The notes beneath the pieces were generated by a model. The model was not told the DNA's origin, made no database searches, and saw only the letters and a program-made list of their open reading frames with translations. Source: an uncultured Pelagibacteraceae bacterium (GTDB lineage Bacteria > Pseudomonadota > Alphaproteobacteria > Pelagibacterales > Pelagibacteraceae). From it: 48,593 bases of DNA. Below are positions 35,967-43,647 of the stretch, piece by piece. Numbering within the stretch: the stretch's first letter is position 1; every line of letters starts with the position of its first letter. The stretch covers positions 1 through 48,593 of the forward strand of contig CABYOP010000003.1 of the NCBI GenBank assembly GCA_902520645.1. The letters are read 5' to 3'. The position numbers were made by a program, and so were the translations under genes.

Positions 35967-36596
35967 TTAAGGCTTCGGTATAACTGCATCTTTATCCATA
36001 AAAGCATAACCTTTAATAACTGCATCACGACCTGCAATCTCTGAATACCATCTTGATAAATTTTGATAATTTTTAAGTCCAATATCATGCCATTCATGTC
36101 TAGCTATCCAGGGCCAAGTAGCAATATCAGCAATTGAGTAATTTTCACCTGCTAAATATTTATTTTTTGATAAATGATCTTCTAAAACCTCATAAATACT
36201 TTTAGTAATTTCAAAATATCTTTTTTCACCAACTTCACTTAGGCCTTTATTAAATCTGTAAAAATAATGATATTGACCTATCATTGGTCCAATCGATCCC
36301 ATTTGTGCCATTAGCCATTGATCAATATTTAATTTATTCTCTTTGTCATAAAATTTTCCACTTCTTTCTGACAAATAAATTAGGATTGCACCAGACTCGA
36401 AGACTGCTTGATTATTATTTGAATGATCAATAATTGCAGGTATTTTTCCAAAAGGGCTTATCTTCTTAAATTCAGGTCTAAATTGGTCTCCTTTAGCTAA
36501 ATCTAATTTTGTAACTTTGTATTCAAAACCTATTTCTTCCAACATTATACTTATTTTTTTTCCGTTTGGTGTATCAGAGGAGAAAAGCTCAATCAT
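35967..36596 (-). CDS. yfcG: Glutathione S-transferase, YfcG/Nu-type
   Basis: This 209-residue protein closely follows the E. coli YfcG pattern: TPNGKKISIMLEE, KGDQFRPEFKKISPFGKIPAIIDHS, FESGAILIYLSE, GPMIGQYHYF and the C-terminal-domain NYSIADIATWPW. YfcG-type enzymes bind two glutathiones and act as disulfide-bond reductases rather than classical conjugating GSTs. The gene overlaps the ferredoxin reductase gene by 8 bases, which ties it to the redox block. Confidence 0.88.
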   Translation of the reverse strand: MIELFSSDTPNGKKISIMLEEIGFEYKVTKLDLAKGDQFRPEFKKISPFGKIPAIIDHSNNNQAVFESGAILIYLSERSGKFYDKENKLNIDQWLMAQMGSIGPMIGQYHYFYRFNKGLSEVGEKRYFEITKSIYEVLEDHLSKNKYLAGENYSIADIATWPWIARHEWHDIGLKNYQNLSRWYSEIAGRDAVIKGYAFMDKDAVIPKP

Positions 36597-37608
36597 TTTT
36601 TATTCCAAGTCTTTCTTGGGCAGCTTTTGAAGTAGTTGTAAACTCAAATCTTAATTTTTCATTTGGTTTTGCATATTTAAAACAACCTCTAGCAGCTAAC
36701 GCACCTTCGTGAAAACCTGAAAGAATTAATTTTAATTTACCTGGATAAGAACAAATATCACCAATTGCAAATATGCCATTTATATTAGTCTCAAAATTTT
36801 CTGTGTTGACCTCAACTTTTTTTTTATCAATATTTAATCCCCAATCCAATATTGGACCAAGCTGCATAATTAAACCAAAGAAACCTAGTATATAATCAGA
36901 TTTAATTTCCTTAATTTTACCCTCATCGTGTTTTATTTTTACTGAGTCAATTTTATCTTTGCCTGAAACAGAATCTAATTGATATTTAGTATATAAATTT
37001 ATTTTACCTTGATCGTTTAACTCTTTTACTTTTAGAACACTTGACTCCATACCACTAAACCCATCTCTTCGGTGAATTAAATTGACGTTAGAAGTATTAG
37101 AAAGTTCTATAGCCCAATCTAGAGCTGAGTCCCCTCCACCAAAAATTGAAATTGTTTTGTCTTTAAAAATTGTTTTGTCTTTAATTGAGTAAAATAAAGA
37201 ATTTCCCTCAAATTTTTCACATTCTTTTACTGAAAATTTTCTTGGTTCAAATGATCCTACACCTCCTGCAATAACAATACTCGCAACATCAAATTCTTTA
37301 TTATCATTAGTTTTTACGTGCCAACGTTTTTCAACTTTTTTGAGTTCTTCAACTCTTTGGTTTAAGTGGAAATTAAAATTAAATGGTTTGATTTGTTTTA
37401 AAAGATTATTAGTTAATTCTTCACCAGTACACTCAGGTATTGCTGGAATATCATAAATAGGTTTATCAGGATAAAGTTCGATACATTGTCCACCAGCCTT
37501 ATCCAAATTATCAACTATCTCACAAGTTAATCCAATTATTCCAAGTTGATGCGCACAAAATAAACCTGTTGGACCTGCTCCAATAATTAATACATCTGTT
37601 TTGATCAT
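36589..37608 (-). CDS. Ferredoxin-NADP reductase, thioredoxin-reductase-like type
   Basis: This 339-residue flavoprotein has two nucleotide-binding sites: GAGPTGLFCAHQLG at the N-terminus for FAD and FGGGDSALDWAIELS for NADPH. The FAD-closing motif GIFAIGDICSYPGKLKLI is present. There is no CxxC disulfide motif in the middle domain, so this is not a thioredoxin reductase but the YumC-like ferredoxin-NADP reductase. Its start directly follows the ferredoxin stop, so the pair is an obvious electron-transfer unit. An 18-base in-frame near-duplication (37151-37184) encodes KDKTIF/KDKTIS just before the NADPH site. Confidence 0.92.
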   Translation of the reverse strand: MIKTDVLIIGAGPTGLFCAHQLGIIGLTCEIVDNLDKAGGQCIELYPDKPIYDIPAIPECTGEELTNNLLKQIKPFNFNFHLNQRVEELKKVEKRWHVKTNDNKEFDVASIVIAGGVGSFEPRKFSVKECEKFEGNSLFYSIKDKTIFKDKTISIFGGGDSALDWAIELSNTSNVNLIHRRDGFSGMESSVLKVKELNDQGKINLYTKYQLDSVSGKDKIDSVKIKHDEGKIKEIKSDYILGFFGLIMQLGPILDWGLNIDKKKVEVNTENFETNINGIFAIGDICSYPGKLKLILSGFHEGALAARGCFKYAKPNEKLRFEFTTTSKAAQERLGIKND

Positions 37609-37929
37609 TTATCCTTGCTTTGATGGAATGTTTACTACCAGCCCATCAAGTGTGTCTGAAACAATAAGTTGGCAACTTAATCGGCTATTTTTTTTTGGTT
37701 CAAATGCCATATCTAACATATCTTCCTCACCATCTTCTTTTTCAGGAAGCTTATTCAGCCATTCCTCATTAACATACACGTGACAGGTAGCACATGACAT
37801 TCCACCCCCACAGTCGGCATCAATACCTGGAATATCGTTTTGGATTGCACCCTCCATCACAGTCAATCCATTTTGAACATTTATAGTATGAGTTTGGTTA
37901 TCGTGAGTATTGTATGTAATTTTCGGCAT
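37609..37929 (-). CDS. [2Fe-2S] ferredoxin, adrenodoxin/ISC type
   Basis: This 106-residue protein binds one 2Fe-2S cluster through Cys40, Cys46, Cys49 ([14 protein letters not shown]) and Cys86 (RLSCQL), the adrenodoxin-type spacing. It accepts electrons from the ferredoxin reductase encoded immediately downstream with no gap. Possible electron takers are the di-iron desaturase/hydroxylase encoded upstream, or Fe-S assembly. The region between the desaturase and this gene holds two small hairpins, so its promoter could be separate. Confidence 0.94.
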   Translation of the reverse strand: MPKITYNTHDNQTHTINVQNGLTVMEGAIQNDIPGIDADCGGGMSCATCHVYVNEEWLNKLPEKEDGEEDMLDMAFEPKKNSRLSCQLIVSDTLDGLVVNIPSKQG

Positions 37930-37942
37930 GATTTATATATAG

Positions 37943-37988
37943 GCTCTTCTTTAGATAGAGCAAGTGAGTAAAGATAGACTTAGTCTAT
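37943..37988 (-). terminator. Two short hairpins between the desaturase and ferredoxin genes
   Basis: An inverted repeat ATAGAC-TTA-GTCTAT spans 37974-37988, three bases past the desaturase stop on the minus strand. A second, GCTCT with AGAGC, spans 37943-37961. The T-run after the first on the minus strand is poor (CTTT), so it is at best a weak terminator, attenuator or mRNA-end stabiliser. Confidence 0.35.
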
Positions 37989-37990
37989 TT

Positions 37991-38992
37991 TTAGACATTT
38001 TGTAACTGTGGGATGTCTTTTTTTAGAAAATAATCTTCCTCTTTTGATTGTTTAATTATTGCTGGAATAATTTCTTTATATGCATCAATCAGTCCCTCAT
38101 TTGTTCTTGGAAGTTGATCTTTGATGTGATGGTGAAGCTTATCTAGATTATAAGAGGGTACTGTAGGAAACATGTGATGTGACAAATGATATTCCATCTT
38201 CCAATACAAAAAACTTAAAACAGGATTTAAGTACATTTCTCTTGAAGTAAGACGATGATCTTTAACATTCCTTGCAAGACCAGCATGTTGAGTAAAAGCA
38301 ACAAGTTTATGTAATGTTTTTCCGTAAAATTGTGGTAATAAAAAATAAATTATAGGTAGCCAACTTAAGGCTAATATTGACCACAAAATAATTGATAACC
38401 ATATAAGCAGATAAATTCTTGAATTAAATATCGCTTTTGACTGTGCAGTTTCAGGAATACTGTCTTGCATAACTTTTGTGTTAATTCCAAAAGCGTGCTG
38501 AATAATTTCAAATGAAATATGTTTTTTAAAAAAAAGTAAATCTAAAAAAGGAATAATATTTATTAATAATCTTTTTGGAGTTTCTCTTAAGTTGTTACCA
38601 TATTCTATTTCATGATCAAAAGGATTTTCTGTAGAATAAGTATTTCCATGGTGAACGAAATGGGTATATCTCCATCTTGTAGGTTCAAAGTTCGACATGA
38701 AAGAGGAAACATAATAAAAAATTTCGTTTAAAAATTTAGATTTAAAAGCAGTCTTGTGCCCTGTCTCATGCCACAATGGATTAGAGAAAGAATAAATATT
38801 TCCATAAACCAAAAACCAAAATACAGACCACCAGGTTCCCCACGTCATAAAAGCTAAAGTTCCAGTTATTATTAATAATCCAAAAAAAACAGAAATATGT
38901 TGAATACCTTTTAAGTCAGATTTTTTTGATAACTCTTTAAGGATTTCTTTGTCTACATGACATTTGTGCCATTTGTCTAATTTAACGTCCAT
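37991..38992 (-). CDS. Membrane di-iron fatty acid desaturase/hydroxylase family protein
   Basis: This 333-residue membrane protein has the three His boxes of the desaturase/hydroxylase superfamily: HETGH near residue 78, HFVHHGNT near residue 112, and HLSHHMFP near residue 269, separated by hydrophobic spans. It could desaturate acyl chains, or hydroxylate another lipid such as a carotenoid; the sequence alone does not settle this. It lies just after the proteorhodopsin terminator and upstream of a ferredoxin/ferredoxin-reductase pair that could supply its electrons. The start at 38992 leaves about 45 bases to the stem-loop. Confidence 0.85.
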   Translation of the reverse strand: MDVKLDKWHKCHVDKEILKELSKKSDLKGIQHISVFFGLLIITGTLAFMTWGTWWSVFWFLVYGNIYSFSNPLWHETGHKTAFKSKFLNEIFYYVSSFMSNFEPTRWRYTHFVHHGNTYSTENPFDHEIEYGNNLRETPKRLLINIIPFLDLLFFKKHISFEIIQHAFGINTKVMQDSIPETAQSKAIFNSRIYLLIWLSIILWSILALSWLPIIYFLLPQFYGKTLHKLVAFTQHAGLARNVKDHRLTSREMYLNPVLSFLYWKMEYHLSHHMFPTVPSYNLDKLHHHIKDQLPRTNEGLIDAYKEIIPAIIKQSKEEDYFLKKDIPQLQNV

Positions 38993-39036
38993 TTTTAAAT
39001 ATATGTATAGTGATTATACATAATTTTATTACAGAC

Positions 39037-39072
39037 AAAAAAAAGGGCAAGTATAAAATTATACCTGCCCTT
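39037..39072 (-). terminator. Intrinsic terminator after proteorhodopsin
   Basis: A 14-base-arm hairpin (39043-39072) pairs AAGGGCAGGTATAA with its complement with a single G-U type mismatch and a two-base loop, and is followed on the minus strand by a run of eight T's. It lies 20 bases after the proteorhodopsin stop. This strongly suggests that proteorhodopsin is mostly a single-gene transcript. Confidence 0.92.
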
Positions 39073-39093
39073 AATTTAAACTTTTAAGTAAAA

Positions 39094-39867
39094 CTACTTA
39101 GCTCTTTTTCCGCTAACACTAGTTGCAGCAGCCCAGATTACTAGACCAAATGCAATTTTGTTAATGAAGTCTGCTAAGTTGTAAACAACGTTAAGTGAGT
39201 CAGCATCTACTCCACCTGTTAGGTAACCAAAAATGTAACCTAATGGGTAAATAGCCCAACCTACTGTAACAATCATTCTCATTGCACCAAAAGCAGTTAC
39301 AAGAGCCTTGCTTCCACTTTTTGCTGCAGCTTTTCCAGCTTCACCTGAGAATACTTCATAAAGAATGTATATCCAACCTGCCATCCCGACTATAAAGCCA
39401 AGAGTAGCGTTGATGTATCCAGCTTCACCTAAGTATCCACCGATTAACATTACTAATGATCCAAGTAGCAATCTCCAGAACATTCCAGAATTTGCTTTAC
39501 CGATGGCTGCTAGAATTAAATAAAATTCTACCATCTGTAATGGCACTGTAATTAACCAGTCAATATATCTGTAAACTGTTGGTGAGTCCCCAGTAGCAAC
39601 CCATACTTCTCTCATGTACATGTAGTGTATGAATGCAATACCAGTTACTAGCCCAGCAACAATAACTGAAGTTCTCCAGCCTGCTGCTACGTTACCAACT
39701 TCCATGAAAAAGAAAGCAGTCGCTGCTAACATTCCCATAGATATGATCCAAAATGAAATACCAACGAAATCATCCTGATTCAACATGGTTGCGTCTGCTG
39801 CAATAGCTATACCTGAAAATCCAATCAGTGCCATAGCTGCTAAAGCAAACAATTTTAGTTTATTCAT
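39094..39867 (-). CDS. Proteorhodopsin, light-driven proton pump, blue-tuned
   Basis: This 257-residue, seven-helix rhodopsin has a cleavable-looking signal segment (residues 1-24). Retinal binds Lys237 in FINKIAFGLVIW. The proton acceptor is Asp103 and the donor Glu114, in DWLITVPLQMVEF; these match Asp97 and Glu108 of green proteorhodopsin, so it should pump protons outward. His81 matches the acceptor-linked His75. The tuning site, equal to position 105, is Gln111, the blue-absorbing form, typical of open-ocean SAR11. A good ribosome site (GAGAGGGAG) precedes the ATG. No retinal synthesis gene is in the window. Confidence 0.97.
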   Translation of the reverse strand: MNKLKLFALAAMALIGFSGIAIAADATMLNQDDFVGISFWIISMGMLAATAFFFMEVGNVAAGWRTSVIVAGLVTGIAFIHYMYMREVWVATGDSPTVYRYIDWLITVPLQMVEFYLILAAIGKANSGMFWRLLLGSLVMLIGGYLGEAGYINATLGFIVGMAGWIYILYEVFSGEAGKAAAKSGSKALVTAFGAMRMIVTVGWAIYPLGYIFGYLTGGVDADSLNVVYNLADFINKIAFGLVIWAAATSVSGKRAK

Positions 39868-39900
39868 AAAAAACTCCCTCTCTAGTTAGTTTTTATTTTT

Positions 39901-39926
39901 TAGTTTATATAAACTAGACTTAAGTC
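39901..39926 (-). promoter_or_regulatory. Two abutting perfect palindromes in the proteorhodopsin promoter region
   Basis: TAGTTTATATAAACTA (39901-39916) is a 16-base perfect palindrome, and directly next to it GACTTAAGTC (39917-39926) is a 10-base perfect one. They lie 34-59 bases before the proteorhodopsin ATG, where -10 and -35 elements are expected; the first contains a TATATAAA that could itself be a -10 box. They look like a pair of sites for a dimeric regulator. The remaining part of the 213-base divergent region to prpE is A+T-rich with no other structure I can support. Confidence 0.45.
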
Positions 39927-40080
39927 ACCCTAAGCCAAAGTTCACGTTAAATAGCAAATAAAAATAGATTAATGAAGAATAAATTGTCACTAATTAACAT
40001 TGATTTTACTTAATTTTTAAAATTAAATACAATTTATAAGTTAAAAATCTAATAAATTACTAAAATCGAATCAAACAAAT

Positions 40081-41979
40081 ATGTCTGCTAAATTTAATAA
40101 AATTTATGATCATTCAATAGAAAATCCAGAAAAATTTTGGCAAGAAGCAGCTGAAGATATCTTTTGGTTTAAAAAACCTACAAAAATTTTAAATAAATCT
40201 AACCCACCGTTCTACAAATGGTATGAAGATGGAGTAACTAACACTTGTTACAATGCTCTAGACATTCACATTGATCAAGGCAGGGGGAAAAACACTGCTC
40301 TTATATATGATAGCCCAATTACTGGAAATAAAAGTAAGTTTACCTATGAAGAACTTAGATCCAAAGTTACAAAATTTGCTGGAGCGTTAAAAGCTGAAGG
40401 AGTAAACAAGGGTGATAGAGTAATTATTTACATGCCAATGATCCCTGAGGCAGTAATTGCAATGCTTGGGTGTGCAAGAATTGGTGCAATACACTCAGTT
40501 GTCTTTGGTGGGTTTGCATCTAATGAACTTGCAAGCAGGATTGATGACAGTAAAGCAAAATTATTAGTAACTGCTTCATGTGGCTTTGAGCCTGGGAGAA
40601 CAGTTGAATACAAACCACTAGTTGATGAAGCTATAAAAATTGCAAATCATAAAATTGAGAAGATGATTTTATTTCAAAGGCCAGGTCACGAGGTAAAATT
40701 AAATTCACCAATCGAAGTTAGTTGGGATGAGGTGGTATCAAATGCTAAAGCTGCTGATTGTGTTGAGATGAATTCAAATGAGTTTGCATATATTTTATAT
40801 ACCTCTGGAACAACTGGTACCCCTAAAGGAATAGTGAGAGATGTTGGCGGTCACATTGTTGCTCTTAAATGGACTATGAAAAATATTTACAACATTGATA
40901 CCAATGATATCTGGTGGTCAGCGAGTGATATTGGTTGGATAGTTGGACACTCTTATATTGTTTATGCTCCTCTATTTAAAGGATGCACAACAGTTTTATT
41001 TGAAGGTAAACCAGTCGGCACCCCTGACGCTGGAGCATTCTGGAAAATTATCTCAGACTATAAAGTTAAATCTTTATTTACTGCGCCAACTGCATTTAGA
41101 GCAATCAAGAAAGAAGATCCTGAAGGTAAATTTTTTTCCAAATATGATCTAAGCAGCTTTGAAAGCTTATTTCTTGCTGGTGAAAGAGCTGATCCAGACA
41201 CAATTAAGTGGGCTGAAAATTTACTTAAGGTTCCAGTAATTGATCATTGGTGGCAAACAGAAACAAGTTGGGCAATCAGCTCAAATTGTACAGGAATTGA
41301 AATGATGGAAACTAAATATGGGTCAGCTTGCAAGGCAGTTCCTGGTTATGATGTAAAAATTATCAAGCCAGATCAATCTTTAGCAAAACCAAATGAAATG
41401 GGTGATATTGTTGTAAAATTACCTTTACCGCCTGGAACATTCCCTACTCTATGGAATGCTGATAAAAGATATAAGGAAAATTATATGTCAAATTATGACG
41501 GCTACTATCAAACCTATGATGCAGGACATATTGACGATGATGGTTACATTTGGATTATGTCAAGAACAGATGATATTATAAATGTTGCAGGTCACAGATT
41601 GTCTACTGGAGCAATAGAAGAAGTTTTATCTGAGCATCAGTCAGTTGCTGAATGCGCAGTGCTAGGGATCGCTGATAAATTAAAAGGTCAACTACCAATT
41701 GGCTTGGTGGTTCTTAAATCTGGGGTGGATAAGGATAATGAAACAATTTCAAAAGAATGTATTCAAATGGTTAGAGCTAAAATTGGCCCTGTTGCAGCTT
41801 TTAAAGTTGCAATTGTTATTAAGAGACTTCCTAAAACAAGATCAGGAAAAATTCTAAGGGGAACCATTAGAAAAATTGCTGACAGTGTTGAATATAAAGT
41901 TCCACCCACTATCGATGATCCAGCCATACTAACTGAGATTAAAGAGGATTTAATCAAACATAAAATTCTTAATGGTTAA
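40081..41979 (+). CDS. prpE: Propionyl-CoA synthetase (acyl-CoA synthetase, PrpE/ACSS3 type)
   Basis: This 632-residue adenylate-forming enzyme activates short-chain acids to CoA thioesters. It has the phosphate loop YTSGTTGTPKG, the ATP site WWQTETSW, the hinge region YDAGHIDDDGYIWIMSRTDDIINVAGHRLSTG and the C-terminal catalytic lysine in TRSGKILRG. The N-terminal FWQEAAEDIFWFKKP and the GIVRDVGGHIVALKWTM segment are closer to propionate than to acetate enzymes. Acetate cannot be excluded as a substrate. It diverges from proteorhodopsin and overlaps the next gene by 8 bases. Confidence 0.88.
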   Translation: MSAKFNKIYDHSIENPEKFWQEAAEDIFWFKKPTKILNKSNPPFYKWYEDGVTNTCYNALDIHIDQGRGKNTALIYDSPITGNKSKFTYEELRSKVTKFAGALKAEGVNKGDRVIIYMPMIPEAVIAMLGCARIGAIHSVVFGGFASNELASRIDDSKAKLLVTASCGFEPGRTVEYKPLVDEAIKIANHKIEKMILFQRPGHEVKLNSPIEVSWDEVVSNAKAADCVEMNSNEFAYILYTSGTTGTPKGIVRDVGGHIVALKWTMKNIYNIDTNDIWWSASDIGWIVGHSYIVYAPLFKGCTTVLFEGKPVGTPDAGAFWKIISDYKVKSLFTAPTAFRAIKKEDPEGKFFSKYDLSSFESLFLAGERADPDTIKWAENLLKVPVIDHWWQTETSWAISSNCTGIEMMETKYGSACKAVPGYDVKIIKPDQSLAKPNEMGDIVVKLPLPPGTFPTLWNADKRYKENYMSNYDGYYQTYDAGHIDDDGYIWIMSRTDDIINVAGHRLSTGAIEEVLSEHQSVAECAVLGIADKLKGQLPIGLVVLKSGVDKDNETISKECIQMVRAKIGPVAAFKVAIVIKRLPKTRSGKILRGTIRKIADSVEYKVPPTIDDPAILTEIKEDLIKHKILNG

Positions 41980-42304
41980 AACTTATATTTTTTTAGTTGG
42001 GGCAATATTTTGTGAAGTTGCTGGAACTATGCTGCTACCAGTATCACAAAACTTCACAAAACTAATACCAACTGTGGCTCTTTCAATATTTTATCTTTGT
42101 GCATTTTATCTTTTAACTTTTGTGGTTAACAAGCTCCCAATTGCAATTGTTTATGCAACATGGAGTGGTCTTGGAATTTTTACAATTGCAATATTAGGAT
42201 ACATATTCTTTAAACAAACATTGGCATGGCAAGCAATAGTGGGATTATTTTTAATTGTAATAGGTGTTATACTTGTAAACAGTTTTACTGTAAAAATTAG
42301 CTAA
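41972..42304 (+). CDS. Small multidrug resistance (SMR/EmrE-like) transporter
   Basis: This 110-residue protein has four membrane helices. The essential membrane glutamate of the family is Glu15 in AIFCEVAGTMLL (Glu14 in EmrE). The second half has the usual AIVYATWSGLGIFTIAILGYIFFKQ and GLFLIVIGVILVN. These proteins export quaternary or guanidinium compounds by proton exchange. The ATG lies in the end of prpE, so it is translated from the same mRNA, an unexpected pairing. It overlaps convergent pyrC by 8 bases. Confidence 0.92.
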   Translation: MVKTYIFLVGAIFCEVAGTMLLPVSQNFTKLIPTVALSIFYLCAFYLLTFVVNKLPIAIVYATWSGLGIFTIAILGYIFFKQTLAWQAIVGLFLIVIGVILVNSFTVKIS

Positions 42305-43604
42305 ATTTTAAAGGAGTCCCGTCAGGATCTCCTAATATTTTTCCATCCAGCATTTTAATTTTTCCAGCAATAATTGTATGGGTAGGTGTTCCTCTAAATT
42401 TGTATCCATTAAACGGAGACCATGCACATTTACTCTCAATACTTTCATTTTTAATTTCAATAATTTTATTCATATCTACTATTGTAAAATCAGCATCATA
42501 TCCTTCTTTAATAAATCCTTTGCTTTGGATACCAAAAATTTTAACAGGGTTTTCACAAACAAGATTTATTAATTGAGTTAAAGATAATTTACCTTCATTT
42601 ACATGGTTTAACATTACTGGCATTAAAGTTTGAACACCTGGCATACCCGATGGAGTATTGGGATATTCTTTGTCTTTATTTATTTTTAAATGAGGAGCAT
42701 GATCTGAACCAATTGTGTCATTGAAATTATTTCTTACTGCATACCATAGTCTATCGTAATGAGATTTGTCTCTTAAAGGAGGGTTCATTTGAGCATAAGT
42801 ACCAAGTTTATCGTAACAATCAGGTGCATATAAAGTTAAATGCTGAGGGGTAATTTCAAATGTAATGTTTCCCTTATGTTGTGATAAGAAGTCAATTTCT
42901 TCTTTCGTTGTTATATGAAGAACATGTGCTTTTTTATTATATTTCTCAGCAATCCTGACAATTCTTCTGGTAGATGAAATTGCACACTCTGCACTTCTCC
43001 AAACTGGATGCGTATGAACATCTCCTTGCTTAATAAGTTTTTTATTAACTTTTAATATTGCTTCATCCTCAGAATGAACTGCAACAACTTTTGAACTATT
43101 TTGAAAAACCTTATCAATATCATCTTCTTCAGCCACTAATAGATTTCCAGTTGAGGAACCTGCGAAAAGTTTAATTCCGCAACAGCCTTCTAGATTTTTT
43201 AAACTTGCTAAATCATCTGCGTTATCAGCAGTTGCTCCAAAATAGAATGCATAGTTACAATACATTCTGTTTCTAGCTAGATCTAACTTCCTTTGAAACT
43301 CTTTCATATTAGAAGTTGGTGGGTTGGTGTTAGGCATTTCAAAGACACTAGTGATACCGCCTGCAATAGCTGCTCTACTTCCTGAATGAAGATCTTCAGT
43401 ATCTGTTGATCCAGGTTCTCTAAAATGAGTTTGAGTGTCTATACATCCTGGCAATACAGTGTGGTCGCTTGCATTAATTATTTCACTTGCTTCCTCTTTA
43501 ATTTGACCAATCTTATGAATTTTTTTGTCTTTTACAGCAACATCTACAATCTTTAATTCACCATCAATATAACATTTGCCGTTTTTAATTATAAGATCTA
43601 ACAT
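42297..43604 (-). CDS. pyrC: Dihydroorotase (class I/multifunctional-complex type)
   Basis: This 435-residue amidohydrolase of pyrimidine synthesis closes carbamoyl aspartate to dihydroorotate. It has the metal site LPGCIDTQTHFREPGSTDTED, EMPNTNPPT, the carbamate region GIKLFAGSSTGNLLV, metal-ligand histidines in VHSEDE and HVLHITT, and the catalytic IGSDHAPH. The first metal His of the usual HxH is Gln (DTQTH). Similar alphaproteobacterial dihydroorotases appear to share this feature, but I have not checked. It diverges from ygfZ, with 43 bases between. Confidence 0.93.
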   Translation of the reverse strand: MLDLIIKNGKCYIDGELKIVDVAVKDKKIHKIGQIKEEASEIINASDHTVLPGCIDTQTHFREPGSTDTEDLHSGSRAAIAGGITSVFEMPNTNPPTSNMKEFQRKLDLARNRMYCNYAFYFGATADNADDLASLKNLEGCCGIKLFAGSSTGNLLVAEEDDIDKVFQNSSKVVAVHSEDEAILKVNKKLIKQGDVHTHPVWRSAECAISSTRRIVRIAEKYNKKAHVLHITTKEEIDFLSQHKGNITFEITPQHLTLYAPDCYDKLGTYAQMNPPLRDKSHYDRLWYAVRNNFNDTIGSDHAPHLKINKDKEYPNTPSGMPGVQTLMPVMLNHVNEGKLSLTQLINLVCENPVKIFGIQSKGFIKEGYDADFTIVDMNKIIEIKNESIESKCAWSPFNGYKFRGTPTHTIIAGKIKMLDGKILGDPDGTPLKFS

Positions 43605-43647
43605 TTTAAGAAAATGTTATTATATTACATCTTATAATTAATCAAAT

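Noticed and set aside
39094..39867. Carotenoid-antenna (xanthorhodopsin-like) binding by this rhodopsin
   Set aside because: By my approximate helix-5 alignment the key position is Phe158, not Gly, so a lateral carotenoid site is unlikely; a structure model would decide.
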